From NCBI GenBank assembly GCA_947085405.1, contig CAMTWO010000031.1:136048-200047 (forward strand): a stretch of 64,000 nt of DNA, in the 5' to 3' direction. The DNA is from JASEGV01 sp947085405. Lineage in GTDB: Bacteria > Bacteroidota > Ignavibacteria > UBA10030 > BY39. Below, piece after piece: positions 1-9,215 of the stretch. Below the pieces are notes generated by a model, which had not been told where the DNA came from, searched no databases, and worked only from the letters and a program-made list of their open reading frames with translations. Position 1 is the first letter of the stretch; each line of letters starts with the position of its first letter. Position numbers and translations under genes: made by a program.

Positions 1-1632
1 TTCCGATTGATACCGATTGTAAATATTTTTTAGTGCCGTAGATGCGATATTATTATCAGGGTCAATTTTTAGAATATCCTGTATATAATCGTACGCAACG
101 TTCACCTCATATTCTTGAGCTACATATTCCTGTAACCGTTTCTCGAGGGGGCTTACGTATATTCTTTTTTCTAAATTTCTCAACTCACTATTATCGGGAT
201 AATACCGGGAAACTTGTTGGTAGATTGATTTTGCTTGATCTGAATTATTACCAGCAAGTTCTCCTTCCGCCTTATTTATTAAATCCTTTAAAATATTATC
301 GAGCCTTTGTAAGGCAGTTACATTTGTAGAATGGAGACGCAGAACTTCTTTGTAAATTTCAACTGCATTTTTCCCCGGAGGATTAACCAGATTGTTTTTA
401 CTGTATAATGCAGCCGCCTCGTCCAACAGTGTTTTGATACGTCCTTTTTCAAACCCCTGAAATTTATTCCAATTACCATCCTTAAAATCTTCATCTCCGA
501 CACTATTAGAAAATACTTGCGATGACGGCTCAGAACCGGGACGCAATACTAAAAAACTTAAAATGGCGATAAGAATAATAATTACAGATATCAAAATCCC
601 AGAGAATGAAATTGATTGTTTCTCTTTCCTTAGATTCGCTATCTTTGAGGAAATTTTAATTGTTCTGGATCTACCATCCACGATATTTAGATCGATACTC
701 TTTTGTTTCCGTAATGCTTCGGAAAGCTCTGTCCCTCGCTGAAACCTGTTGGAAGGATTTTTAAACAAACATTTGGTGATAACACCTTCGAACCATATAG
801 GAATATCCTTACGCAAAGACTTCGGGGAAACCGGATTATCGTGTACAATTTTATAAATAGTTGTTATTGGATTGTCTCCCTTGAATGGAACTTGTCCGGT
901 AACTGATTCGAACAAAACAATACCAAGCGAAAATATGTCGCTACGTCCATCAATTCCGGCACCCTCGGCTTGTTCGGGACTCATGTATTCAGGGGTTCCA
1001 ACTACGGCACCCGGGTTTGTCAGCTTAGTACCCGAGGCGGCAAAAGCAATACCGAAATCAGTTAAAACCGGTCTGCCACTATTAGTAACAATGATGTTTG
1101 CACTTTTAATGTCGCGGTGGACAATACCCCGTAAGTGGGCGTATTCCAGGGCTTCGGCAATAGGCGAAATGTAATTTATAGCTTGTTCGATACTTAGATA
1201 TCTTTTTTGTTTAATCAGAGCGTGCAGGTCAATGCCATCGAGAAATTCCATCGCGATGTAGTGAACACCATTCTCGATTCCTTCGTCGTATATTGCAACA
1301 ATGTTTGGATGACTGAGCCGGGCGGCTTGCCGAGCTTCACGATGGAAGCGTTCAAGAAATTCTTTATCGTGAGTAAATTGCTGTGGTAATATTTTTAACG
1401 CAACAACCCGGTCGAGATTTTTTTGAATTGCTTTATAAACAACAGCCATACCACCGTGCCCGACTTCTTGTTGGATTTCATATTTTTCGGCGAGAGCCCA
1501 TTTTATATGGCTTTCAGAATCGTTGCCTCCGGGTTGAGTTTTTTGAATAAGCCATTCACCGCAAAAGCGGCATTTAGTAGCTTTTGATTTAATTAGTTCG
1601 CCACAATAAGGGCATTTTTGTTGATCATCCAT
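1..1632 (-). CDS. Membrane Ser/Thr protein kinase, zinc-ribbon N-terminus (3' end cut by window edge)
   Basis: Eukaryote-type (Hanks) Ser/Thr kinase. The reading frame opens at the ATG at 1630-1632 and stays open to base 1, so about 544 residues are visible and the C-terminus lies outside. Residues 7-24 hold two CxxC pairs (zinc ribbon). The kinase domain spans about 50-310: glycine loop GHGGMAVV at 58-65, catalytic Lys80, HRDIKSAN at 172-179, DFG at 192-194 and APE-like SPE at 218-220. A basic segment leads to one transmembrane helix at about 343-363, followed by a TPR-like extracytoplasmic tail. It is the last visible gene of a leftward operon with FHA and PP2C genes, so it probably phosphorylates partners that FHA reads and PP2C resets. 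Its substrates cannot be seen. Confidence 0.93.
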   Translation of the reverse strand, partial: MDDQQKCPYCGELIKSKATKCRFCGEWLIQKTQPGGNDSESHIKWALAEKYEIQQEVGHGGMAVVYKAIQKNLDRVVALKILPQQFTHDKEFLERFHREARQAARLSHPNIVAIYDEGIENGVHYIAMEFLDGIDLHALIKQKRYLSIEQAINYISPIAEALEYAHLRGIVHRDIKSANIIVTNSGRPVLTDFGIAFAASGTKLTNPGAVVGTPEYMSPEQAEGAGIDGRSDIFSLGIVLFESVTGQVPFKGDNPITTIYKIVHDNPVSPKSLRKDIPIWFEGVITKCLFKNPSNRFQRGTELSEALRKQKSIDLNIVDGRSRTIKISSKIANLRKEKQSISFSGILISVIIILIAILSFLVLRPGSEPSSQVFSNSVGDEDFKDGNWNKFQGFEKGRIKTLLDEAAALYSKNNLVNPPGKNAVEIYKEVLRLHSTNVTALQRLDNILKDLINKAEGELAGNNSDQAKSIYQQVSRYYPDNSELRNLEKRIYVSPLEKRLQEYVAQEYEVNVAYDYIQDILKIDPDNNIASTALKNIYNRYQSE

Positions 1633-1698
1633 TTATTTTTTTCCAAAATATATTTATTGCTTCTTTAGCAGCCATATAAAAAATTTTCCAAAGTGTAA

Positions 1699-1713
1699 TC
1701 CGCCAGAGGCGGA
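1699..1713. repeat. Small palindrome between operon genes
   Basis: TCCGCCAGAGGCGGA is a perfect inverted repeat with a 3-base loop. It sits in the 99-bp gap between the FGE-fold gene and the kinase start. A second copy of its core lies in the next upstream gap at 4091-4103. It resembles the CCGCC...GGCGG half of the palindromic elements near the tRNAs at 59 and 63.5 kb. It has no T-run, so it is more likely a REP-type repeat than a terminator. Confidence 0.6.
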
Positions 1714-1731
1714 TAATAGTTCAAAGTGATA

Positions 1732-4041
1732 CTATTTGTCCTGAGAAAGCCGAAAACCGACGAGATTGTTACGGTACGTCGGTGTGCTCCCGCCGCGGTC
1801 AGCCGCACGACAATCACCATCGATAGGGTTCCACGAACCGCCCCGAGCGACACGATAAGTTCCGCTTGAAGGACCCTGAGGATTTTTTTCAGGACTTTTA
1901 TTATAGTAATTTTCATCATACCAATCAGAACACCATTCCCAAACATTACCGCTCATATCATAGATACCAAGCTCGTTCGGTTTCTTCTGTCCGACAGGAT
2001 GTGTTTTACTGCCGGAATTGTTTGTATACCACGCAACCTCATCAATGTTATTACTTCCGCTGTATTTATATCCTTTGTTTTTATTTCCACCTCGGGCGGC
2101 ATATTCCCACTCGGCTTCTGTAGGCAATCTCTTTCCTTCCCACTTTGCGTATGCAACAGCATCGTTCCAACTAACATGAATTACAGGATTGTTCAATTCT
2201 GTTTGGGTACTTCCTTTCACATCGTGACGCCAGTTAACACCAGTTTGCTTTTTCACCACACTGCCAGTCCTTATATAGCTTACATCATCCTTTTCCGCAT
2301 CAGTTTTATAGCCTGTCGCATCAATAAATGTTTTGAACTCTCCAAGAGTTACTTCGTATTTGCCAATATAAAAACTATTAACATATACACGGTGAACCGG
2401 TTTTTCCTCGCTATGGCCATCATTACTTCCCATATCGAACCAGCCGCCTTCTACGAGTATCATAGCATCTGTGTTGTCATTGGAATTATTGTTAAAAGAA
2501 GATGTAATAGCTGTTTCTTTTCCCCCATATATGGTAATTTTATTATCTATATTTTTTTGTAATTGATCAAGCAGCCGTATATTAAAAAGCGGGTAACGAT
2601 CTACCCACCGTTTGGCTTCAATTTTATTTCCGTCACTAGTATTCAATCTCCATATATTTGCAGATTTAACAAAAAGCGTCGAAGAATACTGCCTCATCTG
2701 CTCTACAAAAAACCGGTCTGATGGTGAACCTTGTTCCATTTGTACACTGAGTGGCTGAAAAATTTGCCTATCGAATGTTGTCAACGCAACCATAATTGCT
2801 TCAGCTTCCCTTGCGTTCATAGTTCGTCCTATTTGCCAGATCATTGCGGTAGGAAGAAATAAAGCTATTGCCCCGGCACTGGTACCTGTACCCAGCGCAG
2901 AAATCACAGCTTTTCCCACAAGTCCGCTAAATACAGTCTTACTTACACTTTTCATTACCTCTCCGCCGACAGCAGCGTTCCTTGCAGCATTTATAAGATC
3001 GGTTATTTCTTTTTTCCTTTGCTCTTCAATTTTTTGTCTTGCTTCCTTAAACCCTTCCTTTATTAACGGGTCAATGTCAGATAACTTGTCTAATTGTGAC
3101 TGAAAAAGGTCGATCCTTGTATCCTGAAAAGCACTTAAAGCAATGTAGGTTAATAACATTTCAATTTCTGCTTTTGAGTATGCTTCCTGGGCGTTAAATA
3201 CAGCTTCGACAATTGCAAGCGACGGACCTAGCTTCGCAGATACTTTGGAAGCTTTACTGCCAACAACTTTGAATTTGCGAAGTCCCTTAGTAATTTTAAG
3301 TATATCAATTGTCTTATCGATATTACTGACTGTTTTTGCCGCATTGCTTGTCTGGCGTGTAACCTTTTCCAATTGCTCATCAAGTTCAGGATCAATTTGC
3401 AACAATATTTTGTAGAATAAATCACGATATAATCTCTTTCTAATTTTACCTGTAGTAAGTTTATCATTTGGTGATGCCATATCAAAAACTTCCTTCCGTA
3501 TATCATCTTCATAATAAACAGAACCGATGCCAAGGACATACGGTGGAATAAAGTACGGAACATAGAGAGTACCGAGCCAGTATGTTGTTTCCCTAACACC
3601 GGTTAATTCTAATTTTTGCTGTACTTTCCACGAGGACGGAACGTAATATCCTGAAAAGGAACTTGTTGTAGATTGGGTGGATTCTTTGCTCTGAGATGAA
3701 CTATTTTGGGGCCAGAGGATTAAAGTAATTTCTGAAATTCCTCCTATCCTGTAATTTGTTTGTGTTATGTGATAATTCGGAGCAGTTGCAGTAATTTTTA
3801 CATTTGTTGTAGTATTATTTCCGGGCACTTCAATCCGATAATTCCCGTTACCTAAATTATTAACAGGAAAATTTAATACTTTAGCTGACAAAGAAGAAAC
3901 GATTTCAAATGTTGCATTCGCGATAGGATTTCCTGATTTATCTACAACTTTAATATTGAAATAAGGAGTTTGTGAAAATACATTCAGAGAGAGAAAATAA
4001 AAACAGATAAATAGAGTAAATATTTTTATTAAATTTCTCAT
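1732..4041 (-). CDS. Secreted FGE-sulfatase (SUMF1) domain protein, long form
   Basis: 769 aa with a signal peptide at residues 1-24 (hydrophobic core, then VFSQ). A carboxypeptidase-regulatory-like beta domain (about 25-110) follows, then a helical middle with a hydrophobic stretch near 370-400. The C-terminal FGE-sulfatase/SUMF1 fold runs from about 525 to 769, with the family landmarks GGWFDMGS, RLPTEAEWEYAARGG, DMSGNVWEWCSDWY, RGGSW and GFRLS. True formylglycine-generating enzymes have a Cys pair just before the last motif. Here only one Cys (CRAADR) remains, so sulfatase activation is unlikely and a binding or structural role is more plausible. The last 250 residues are close to those of the neighbouring 390-aa paralogue, except at clustered surface-loop positions near the C-terminus. 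Confidence 0.88.
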   Translation of the reverse strand: MRNLIKIFTLFICFYFLSLNVFSQTPYFNIKVVDKSGNPIANATFEIVSSLSAKVLNFPVNNLGNGNYRIEVPGNNTTTNVKITATAPNYHITQTNYRIGGISEITLILWPQNSSSQSKESTQSTTSSFSGYYVPSSWKVQQKLELTGVRETTYWLGTLYVPYFIPPYVLGIGSVYYEDDIRKEVFDMASPNDKLTTGKIRKRLYRDLFYKILLQIDPELDEQLEKVTRQTSNAAKTVSNIDKTIDILKITKGLRKFKVVGSKASKVSAKLGPSLAIVEAVFNAQEAYSKAEIEMLLTYIALSAFQDTRIDLFQSQLDKLSDIDPLIKEGFKEARQKIEEQRKKEITDLINAARNAAVGGEVMKSVSKTVFSGLVGKAVISALGTGTSAGAIALFLPTAMIWQIGRTMNAREAEAIMVALTTFDRQIFQPLSVQMEQGSPSDRFFVEQMRQYSSTLFVKSANIWRLNTSDGNKIEAKRWVDRYPLFNIRLLDQLQKNIDNKITIYGGKETAITSSFNNNSNDNTDAMILVEGGWFDMGSNDGHSEEKPVHRVYVNSFYIGKYEVTLGEFKTFIDATGYKTDAEKDDVSYIRTGSVVKKQTGVNWRHDVKGSTQTELNNPVIHVSWNDAVAYAKWEGKRLPTEAEWEYAARGGNKNKGYKYSGSNNIDEVAWYTNNSGSKTHPVGQKKPNELGIYDMSGNVWEWCSDWYDENYYNKSPEKNPQGPSSGTYRVARGGSWNPIDGDCRAADRGGSTPTYRNNLVGFRLSQDK

Positions 4042-4090
4042 GATTAATCTTTCTATACTGTTTTATTTGTTATTAAATAATTTGATAAAT

Positions 4091-4103
4091 CCGCCAGAGG
4101 CGG
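4091..4103. repeat. Small palindrome, second copy
   Basis: CCGCCAGAGGCGG lies in the 73-bp gap between the two FGE-fold genes. It has the same core and the same position just downstream of a stop codon as the copy at 1699-1713. The duplicated gene tails probably carried it along. Confidence 0.55.
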
Positions 4104-4114
4104 GTAAAGTGTAA

Positions 4115-5287
4115 CTATAAGTCCCGCGATAACCGAAAACCGAGGTAATTGTGACGGAATGACCGTGGTTTGGACCAGCCGCGATCTGCCGTTCGGCAGA
4201 TGTAATCGATGTCGAACCAAGAACCGCCCCGAAGAACACGAGATGTTCCGCTTGTTGGTCCCTGAGGATTCTTTTCAAGACTTTTGGTATAATATTCTTT
4301 ATCATACAAATCAGAACACCATTCCCAGACACTACCACTCATATCGTAAATACCAAGCTCGTTCGGTTTCTTCTGTCCAACATTATGTATTGTATTGTTC
4401 GAATTCGTACCGTACCACGCTACATCAGCTATGTTATTACTTCCGCTGTATTTGTAACCATTGCTTTTGTTGCCACCTCGGGCGGCATATTCCCACTCGG
4501 CTTCGGTCGGCAACCTGTACTTTCTGCCGGTTTGTGTATTTAACTTTTTCAAAAAATCCTGAATGTCGTTCCATGATACATTTTCCACAGGACAATCGTT
4601 GCACCCACTGAAATGGCTTGGGTTATTGCCCATTACTTCTTTCCACTGTTTTTGTGTTACTTCGTATTTGCCTATATAAAAGCTGTTCACATAAACGCGG
4701 TGGATAGGTTTTTCATCGCTAAGGCCATCATTACTTCCCATATCGAACCAGCCGCCTTCAACAAGGACCATCCCCTCATAACCTTCTTTGTATTCGCTTC
4801 TTTTATTTTCAGAGATAACTTTTACAGCATCTTTAAGGGTCGATGAACCGGAGCTGTTTTTAAATTCGCCTTCAAATACCGGTACTCCGTCCGAACTCCT
4901 TAGAATTGTTAATCTCAATTCATTATTTGATACAACCTCGCCGCTAATCAGGAACATAATATCAAGATTATCAAACAGAGATTTTTGTGTTTTTCTATCA
5001 TTAAAGCCGAGTGTTTTAAGTTTCAGCACATCCTTTTGGTCCTGTAAAACTTTGTATGGAAAAATCATAAACTTATCGTGTATGCCCGGTATTTTCTTCA
5101 GCTCATCATAAAACTTAACCTCCAACCCTTCATTCCCTGAAAATTTCATTATACCGATAGCGATCGGAGACGAGTAACCTGCGAAGGGATTAGGAGAAAT
5201 ATCCTTGTATGTCACGGTTAGGGTTTGGGAAAACAAGGAAGCGCTTAAGATGACCTGAAGCATTATGTATAATAACTTAGAACTCAT
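4115..5287 (-). CDS. Secreted FGE-sulfatase (SUMF1) domain protein, short form
   Basis: 390 aa with an N-terminal signal-like hydrophobic segment ending near SLFSQ. Residues about 22-160 form an alpha/beta domain reminiscent of outer-membrane CsgG/FlgO-type folds (weak call). The FGE-sulfatase domain runs from about 172 to the end with GGWFDMGSNDG, RLPTEAEWEYAARGG, DMSGSVWEWCSD and RGGSW. As in its larger paralogue, only one Cys (CRTADR) remains of the catalytic pair, so a non-catalytic ligand-binding role is inferred. It starts 12 bp after the upstream repeat-protein gene, so the two are co-transcribed. The C-terminal 45 residues differ from the paralogue at many single codons inside otherwise near-identical sequence. 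Confidence 0.87.
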   Translation of the reverse strand: MSSKLLYIMLQVILSASLFSQTLTVTYKDISPNPFAGYSSPIAIGIMKFSGNEGLEVKFYDELKKIPGIHDKFMIFPYKVLQDQKDVLKLKTLGFNDRKTQKSLFDNLDIMFLISGEVVSNNELRLTILRSSDGVPVFEGEFKNSSGSSTLKDAVKVISENKRSEYKEGYEGMVLVEGGWFDMGSNDGLSDEKPIHRVYVNSFYIGKYEVTQKQWKEVMGNNPSHFSGCNDCPVENVSWNDIQDFLKKLNTQTGRKYRLPTEAEWEYAARGGNKSNGYKYSGSNNIADVAWYGTNSNNTIHNVGQKKPNELGIYDMSGSVWEWCSDLYDKEYYTKSLEKNPQGPTSGTSRVLRGGSWFDIDYICRTADRGWSKPRSFRHNYLGFRLSRDL

Positions 5288-5299
5288 TTACATTCCATA

Positions 5300-7849
5300 T
5301 TAGTATTGTTTCTTTATTCCAAACCTTATTGCAGCTTTCCAGGTTTTATCGATGTAGATCGGTGTTACAACATCCACTGCTTCGCGATTATCGTAACTTA
5401 TCTCCCGATACATATATGCTAAAGCTCTGGATGATTTTGGGTAATATTCCTCATCATATTTACCCAAATCGCGATTGTACGATTCGTTTTGAATTATTTT
5501 CCCGTCCAACCCGTGATATACCATATACGAAATATATTCGCTTGATTTAAGCTGCGCCCAATATCTGGAAATATTCAAAGAACTTTTAGCGGCAAGTTCG
5601 CATTTTAATATCCCTGAAATTAATTCAATAATACTTCGGGTACTTGCATTTTGAACATGTGATTGCAATCGCTGCCAAGGTTCATCTGACATTTTTTTAA
5701 TACGAATATCTGAGAGGATAAGCATTTCCTGATCCGATAATTCATCGGAAAACTGAAACACGATATAATTTCCGTTTATCCGATTAATCATCCAATTAAC
5801 TTTTTGAGCATTATCATATGTAAGTGATGGATAGGAAACTGATATTATTTTTTGATTTGAAGGAAGAATAAAATTTTTCTTTTCACCAACAGAGTATATA
5901 ATAGCACCGTTTACTGATAGGACATAAACACCTTTTAAGTAGTGTGGCCACATCGTCAGTAGGTTGTTTTGAAAAAATAAATCACGATGTTTTTCCGATT
6001 GGACTCTTTCCCAGAAGACCGGAAATATTTTTGCGACTGACAATAAATATTTTGCCCTTAGATTTACAAGACAAATTTTTAGTATGTTATCATCAGCATT
6101 TTGCCTGAATAATCGTTTATTCAACTTATACGCGTCATCAAATCTAAATGCTAACAAATATATTTGTTGTAAATGATCGAAAGCTTTGTCCCACTGAATA
6201 ATATTTTGATTACGATTCCAATTAAAGAGTAACCATTCGTATTGGTCAGCCGCAACTGAAAAGTCGCCAATCTCATAACTGCTTTTTGCATACATAGCCC
6301 GTAAATCAAAATTATTTTCTATTAAGCTAAGATAGGGTGAGGCGTTTTGAAATAATTGTAAATAATTAATATTTCTATAATCCGAAATAATCGCTTCTCT
6401 AAGAGACATATTTCTTTTTTCAGAAATTGTCTTCTGAAATTTTGCATTAAGTGATTTTGAATAGTATTCGAGAGCTTGCCAGAACTCAGATTTATTGTAA
6501 TGAAAGTCTCCTTTCAAGCCATTTATGTTACTTACATAATTGATGTTATCGGGATATAGCGCTCTTATTAGTTCCCACAAATCTATTCTCTCAGTTAAGG
6601 TGTTTTCTGTTTGACTAAACATATCAAGCTGAGCATTAAATAATTTATACTTTAATTCTTTATACCATTTTTCGTTGGTTGATACTTTCCAGTCATTTTC
6701 TGCCCGCTGAAAAAGTTGCTGATAATCATTCTCGACATTTTTTTTTACAATTGAGGAAGCGTATTCTCTGATGATATCCAATGCCCTATCACTAATTTCA
6801 TTTGAATAAACCAATTTATAGCCCGCATATAAAGTGTCGAGTGCCGTAAGAAACAAGTTAGATTTTTGGTACTCAGCGCTTAAGCGAAGGTAGAGATTCG
6901 CTATAGAATTCCGGATAACAGAATCCGGAAAAGAGATATTATATGAATATGATAATTTAGCGGATTTATTCTTTTGTTTTAGATTATCACCCTCCAGAAC
7001 AGAAATATGATATGGTCGAACTTTTTCCAAAGAGCGAACGTCGGGTACTTCATATTCAATCGTGTAAATTCCTTGATATGCCTTTGATAGACTGTAATAT
7101 ATTTTTTGTTGCAATACATCGTAATCGGTTGTAATCGGCTCTGTCAATAAAGTTATATTTGCAACTTTAGGATGTTTGCCCAGGTTTGTTTCTTTCTTAC
7201 ATAGGAGTATTAACCAATTCAATGAGTTTGGAATATTATCTTTATATATATCTTCAAGCCTGTTTAATTCCTCTGATTTAATAGACTTTGTAACAAACCA
7301 TAAAATATTATTTGTTTCAAAAAGGGAAGTTTTGTTTTGAGAAATGAAATCTAAAGCCATTGTAACCGTTAATGGTTCAATAATTTTTGATTCTACTTTC
7401 CTCCGTATGATATCTTTATAAGGTAACTCTGAGATGCTGCCGTTGGTAGAGATGAATAGGCGAATCTTTAAAAATGATTTCTCAAAAGTTTGCAACGACA
7501 ACAAAACTGTGTGAATACTTTCCAACTCTTCCTGAGCTATATATTCTAAATCTAAAAAAAGGTTTAGGTCGTATTTTAATGTACCGGTATAATTAGAAAG
7601 AGATTTTATAACACAAGGTTTATCCCCCTCAAATAAAGTCATTTTGGGAATAATATCATCAGGATTATTAGCTAATATTTGAGCGCCGTACAATAAAATA
7701 ACATCCTGTTTTAATATCGGGTAATTGGAATAATCAATATTCAATGTTTTAATAATACTTGTATTAAATTCGTGATTGCCCGCATAAATAGAAAGGCTTG
7801 TCAAAGCCAACAAGCAAAAATACGCAATGGATTTGTGTAACAATTTCAC
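5300..7849 (-). CDS. Large secreted protein with TPR-like helical repeats
   Basis: 849 aa with a clear signal peptide (MKLLHKSIAYFCLLALTSLS). Residues about 25-270 alternate strands and helices and contain FLDLE-type strands, which fits a degenerate vWA-like domain without a recognisable MIDAS. The middle (about 300-640) is rich in helical pairs with Ala/Tyr spacing typical of TPR arrays. The C-terminal part (about 650-849) resembles a small sensor-like alpha/beta domain with a YxVG...G core. The role is not known. Its place between the PP2C gene (15-bp gap) and the FGE-fold genes (12-bp gap) suggests an extracytoplasmic scaffold or sensor for the same kinase pathway. Confidence 0.72.
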   Translation of the reverse strand: MKLLHKSIAYFCLLALTSLSIYAGNHEFNTSIIKTLNIDYSNYPILKQDVILLYGAQILANNPDDIIPKMTLFEGDKPCVIKSLSNYTGTLKYDLNLFLDLEYIAQEELESIHTVLLSLQTFEKSFLKIRLFISTNGSISELPYKDIIRRKVESKIIEPLTVTMALDFISQNKTSLFETNNILWFVTKSIKSEELNRLEDIYKDNIPNSLNWLILLCKKETNLGKHPKVANITLLTEPITTDYDVLQQKIYYSLSKAYQGIYTIEYEVPDVRSLEKVRPYHISVLEGDNLKQKNKSAKLSYSYNISFPDSVIRNSIANLYLRLSAEYQKSNLFLTALDTLYAGYKLVYSNEISDRALDIIREYASSIVKKNVENDYQQLFQRAENDWKVSTNEKWYKELKYKLFNAQLDMFSQTENTLTERIDLWELIRALYPDNINYVSNINGLKGDFHYNKSEFWQALEYYSKSLNAKFQKTISEKRNMSLREAIISDYRNINYLQLFQNASPYLSLIENNFDLRAMYAKSSYEIGDFSVAADQYEWLLFNWNRNQNIIQWDKAFDHLQQIYLLAFRFDDAYKLNKRLFRQNADDNILKICLVNLRAKYLLSVAKIFPVFWERVQSEKHRDLFFQNNLLTMWPHYLKGVYVLSVNGAIIYSVGEKKNFILPSNQKIISVSYPSLTYDNAQKVNWMINRINGNYIVFQFSDELSDQEMLILSDIRIKKMSDEPWQRLQSHVQNASTRSIIELISGILKCELAAKSSLNISRYWAQLKSSEYISYMVYHGLDGKIIQNESYNRDLGKYDEEYYPKSSRALAYMYREISYDNREAVDVVTPIYIDKTWKAAIRFGIKKQY

Positions 7850-7864
7850 TTAACACCTCGATAG

Positions 7865-9196
7865 TTAATTGATTTTAATTAGTATTTCGTGTTCGATGAC
7901 TGTTTCATTTTTTAATATAACTTCTAACTTAACCTTATTAGTTGTATCACGTTTTAAACCCTTCACATTTTTTAAGTCACAGAAAATCATGTTGGTTTTC
8001 AAAGGGTTGCCGTCATTAAAAGTGACCCGATAATACGAAATACTATCAACAGGCTGGTACTCACTCCACGTAAACCTCTCATCAACCTTATAGGTGAGCA
8101 AATCACCCTCGAATGGTTTCCACTCCGAGTACAATATTACCTTAGTTTCCTTTGCCGGAATACGAGAACTGGTGGAATCGTCGTGTTGAACTTTCTCGAC
8201 TTTAGTTTGTTTTTTGATTGTACTCTTAGTGTCTTCGCTTCGATCAAAACAACCAATCTTAAACATATTTGTTTGAATGACCAAAAAAACAAGTGCAATA
8301 ATGATCAATCCAATTAAACCGATAGATATTTTATTGGAACTAATAGGAATTGGTAACTTGTTCAACTTTTCTTTAACAGGTATATCTGTTGGTGGATAAG
8401 GTTTTAATTTTAGGTTAACCTGCTTTCTGGGTATAGCACCATATGCAAACAAAGTAAGAGTGATATTATCAGTAGAACCATTATTAAAAGCATCCGATAT
8501 CAACTGTTCAGTGGCAGTACGTAAATCTTTGGTTCCGAGTAAAGAATTGATAATTTTATTATCGTCAATTTTAATTTTATCATACAACAATCCATCGGAA
8601 CACAAAAGAAATACGTCGCCACTTTCAAGAGTGCCAGTAGGTTCGTCTCGTGGAAATATGTCAGGTTTATCATTGCCACCGTCAATAACGCGAGTTATAT
8701 AATTACCATATCGTTGCACAAGAGCTGGGTCAGGTTCAGTCGATAGTTCATCAATCATTTCCTGAATATACGAATGGTCGGTTGATATCTGGTCTAGTTT
8801 ACCATTTTTTATGATGTATGTTCGGCTATCGCCAATATTACCAACGACATAACTTGACTTATGAATAAGAATGCATGTTAAGGTCGTACCCATACCTTGG
8901 AGAGATGGATTTTTCGTCTTCTCCTCCCGCACAACTTGCTGAGCACCGGTGAATAAATCTTCAAGACTTTTTTTCAAATCTTTGTTTGAATTTTTGTCTT
9001 TAAATTCAGCTTCAAGGAATGCTTTGGCATAATCGAGGACGATTTTACTTGCAATTTCACCGCCCTCCACACCTCCCATACCATCAGCAACCCCAAAAAA
9101 ATAGAGATTATCGTCTAAAAGTAATTCCAGGTGTAAATCTTCGTTGTTTTCTCTCCGCCCTTTAAACGAAGCAGAAAAATAATCATATTCAAACAT
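7865..9196 (-). CDS. PP2C-family Ser/Thr phosphatase with one membrane helix
   Basis: 443 aa. Residues 1-250 form a PPM/PP2C phosphatase that should dephosphorylate Ser/Thr phosphoproteins with two metal ions. Visible motifs are RRENNED near 14-20, ADGMGG near 37-42, GDSRTY near 121-126, CSDGL near 199-203 and DNITLTL near 243-249. All metal-binding aspartates appear intact. A Pro/Lys linker leads to one transmembrane helix (about 290-310) and a 130-residue outer domain of unknown type. It starts 19 bp after the FHA gene and precedes the secreted repeat protein by 15 bp. It is the natural antagonist of the kinase at the end of the operon. Confidence 0.93.
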   Translation of the reverse strand: MFEYDYFSASFKGRRENNEDLHLELLLDDNLYFFGVADGMGGVEGGEIASKIVLDYAKAFLEAEFKDKNSNKDLKKSLEDLFTGAQQVVREEKTKNPSLQGMGTTLTCILIHKSSYVVGNIGDSRTYIIKNGKLDQISTDHSYIQEMIDELSTEPDPALVQRYGNYITRVIDGGNDKPDIFPRDEPTGTLESGDVFLLCSDGLLYDKIKIDDNKIINSLLGTKDLRTATEQLISDAFNNGSTDNITLTLFAYGAIPRKQVNLKLKPYPPTDIPVKEKLNKLPIPISSNKISIGLIGLIIIALVFLVIQTNMFKIGCFDRSEDTKSTIKKQTKVEKVQHDDSTSSRIPAKETKVILYSEWKPFEGDLLTYKVDERFTWSEYQPVDSISYYRVTFNDGNPLKTNMIFCDLKNVKGLKRDTTNKVKLEVILKNETVIEHEILIKIN

Positions 9197-9215
9197 AATA
9201 TTTTGAAATTATCAG

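Noticed and set aside
2000..5280. Functional sulfatase-activating enzymes (FGE)
   Set aside because: Both proteins keep only one Cys of the catalytic pair and no sulfatase gene is nearby.
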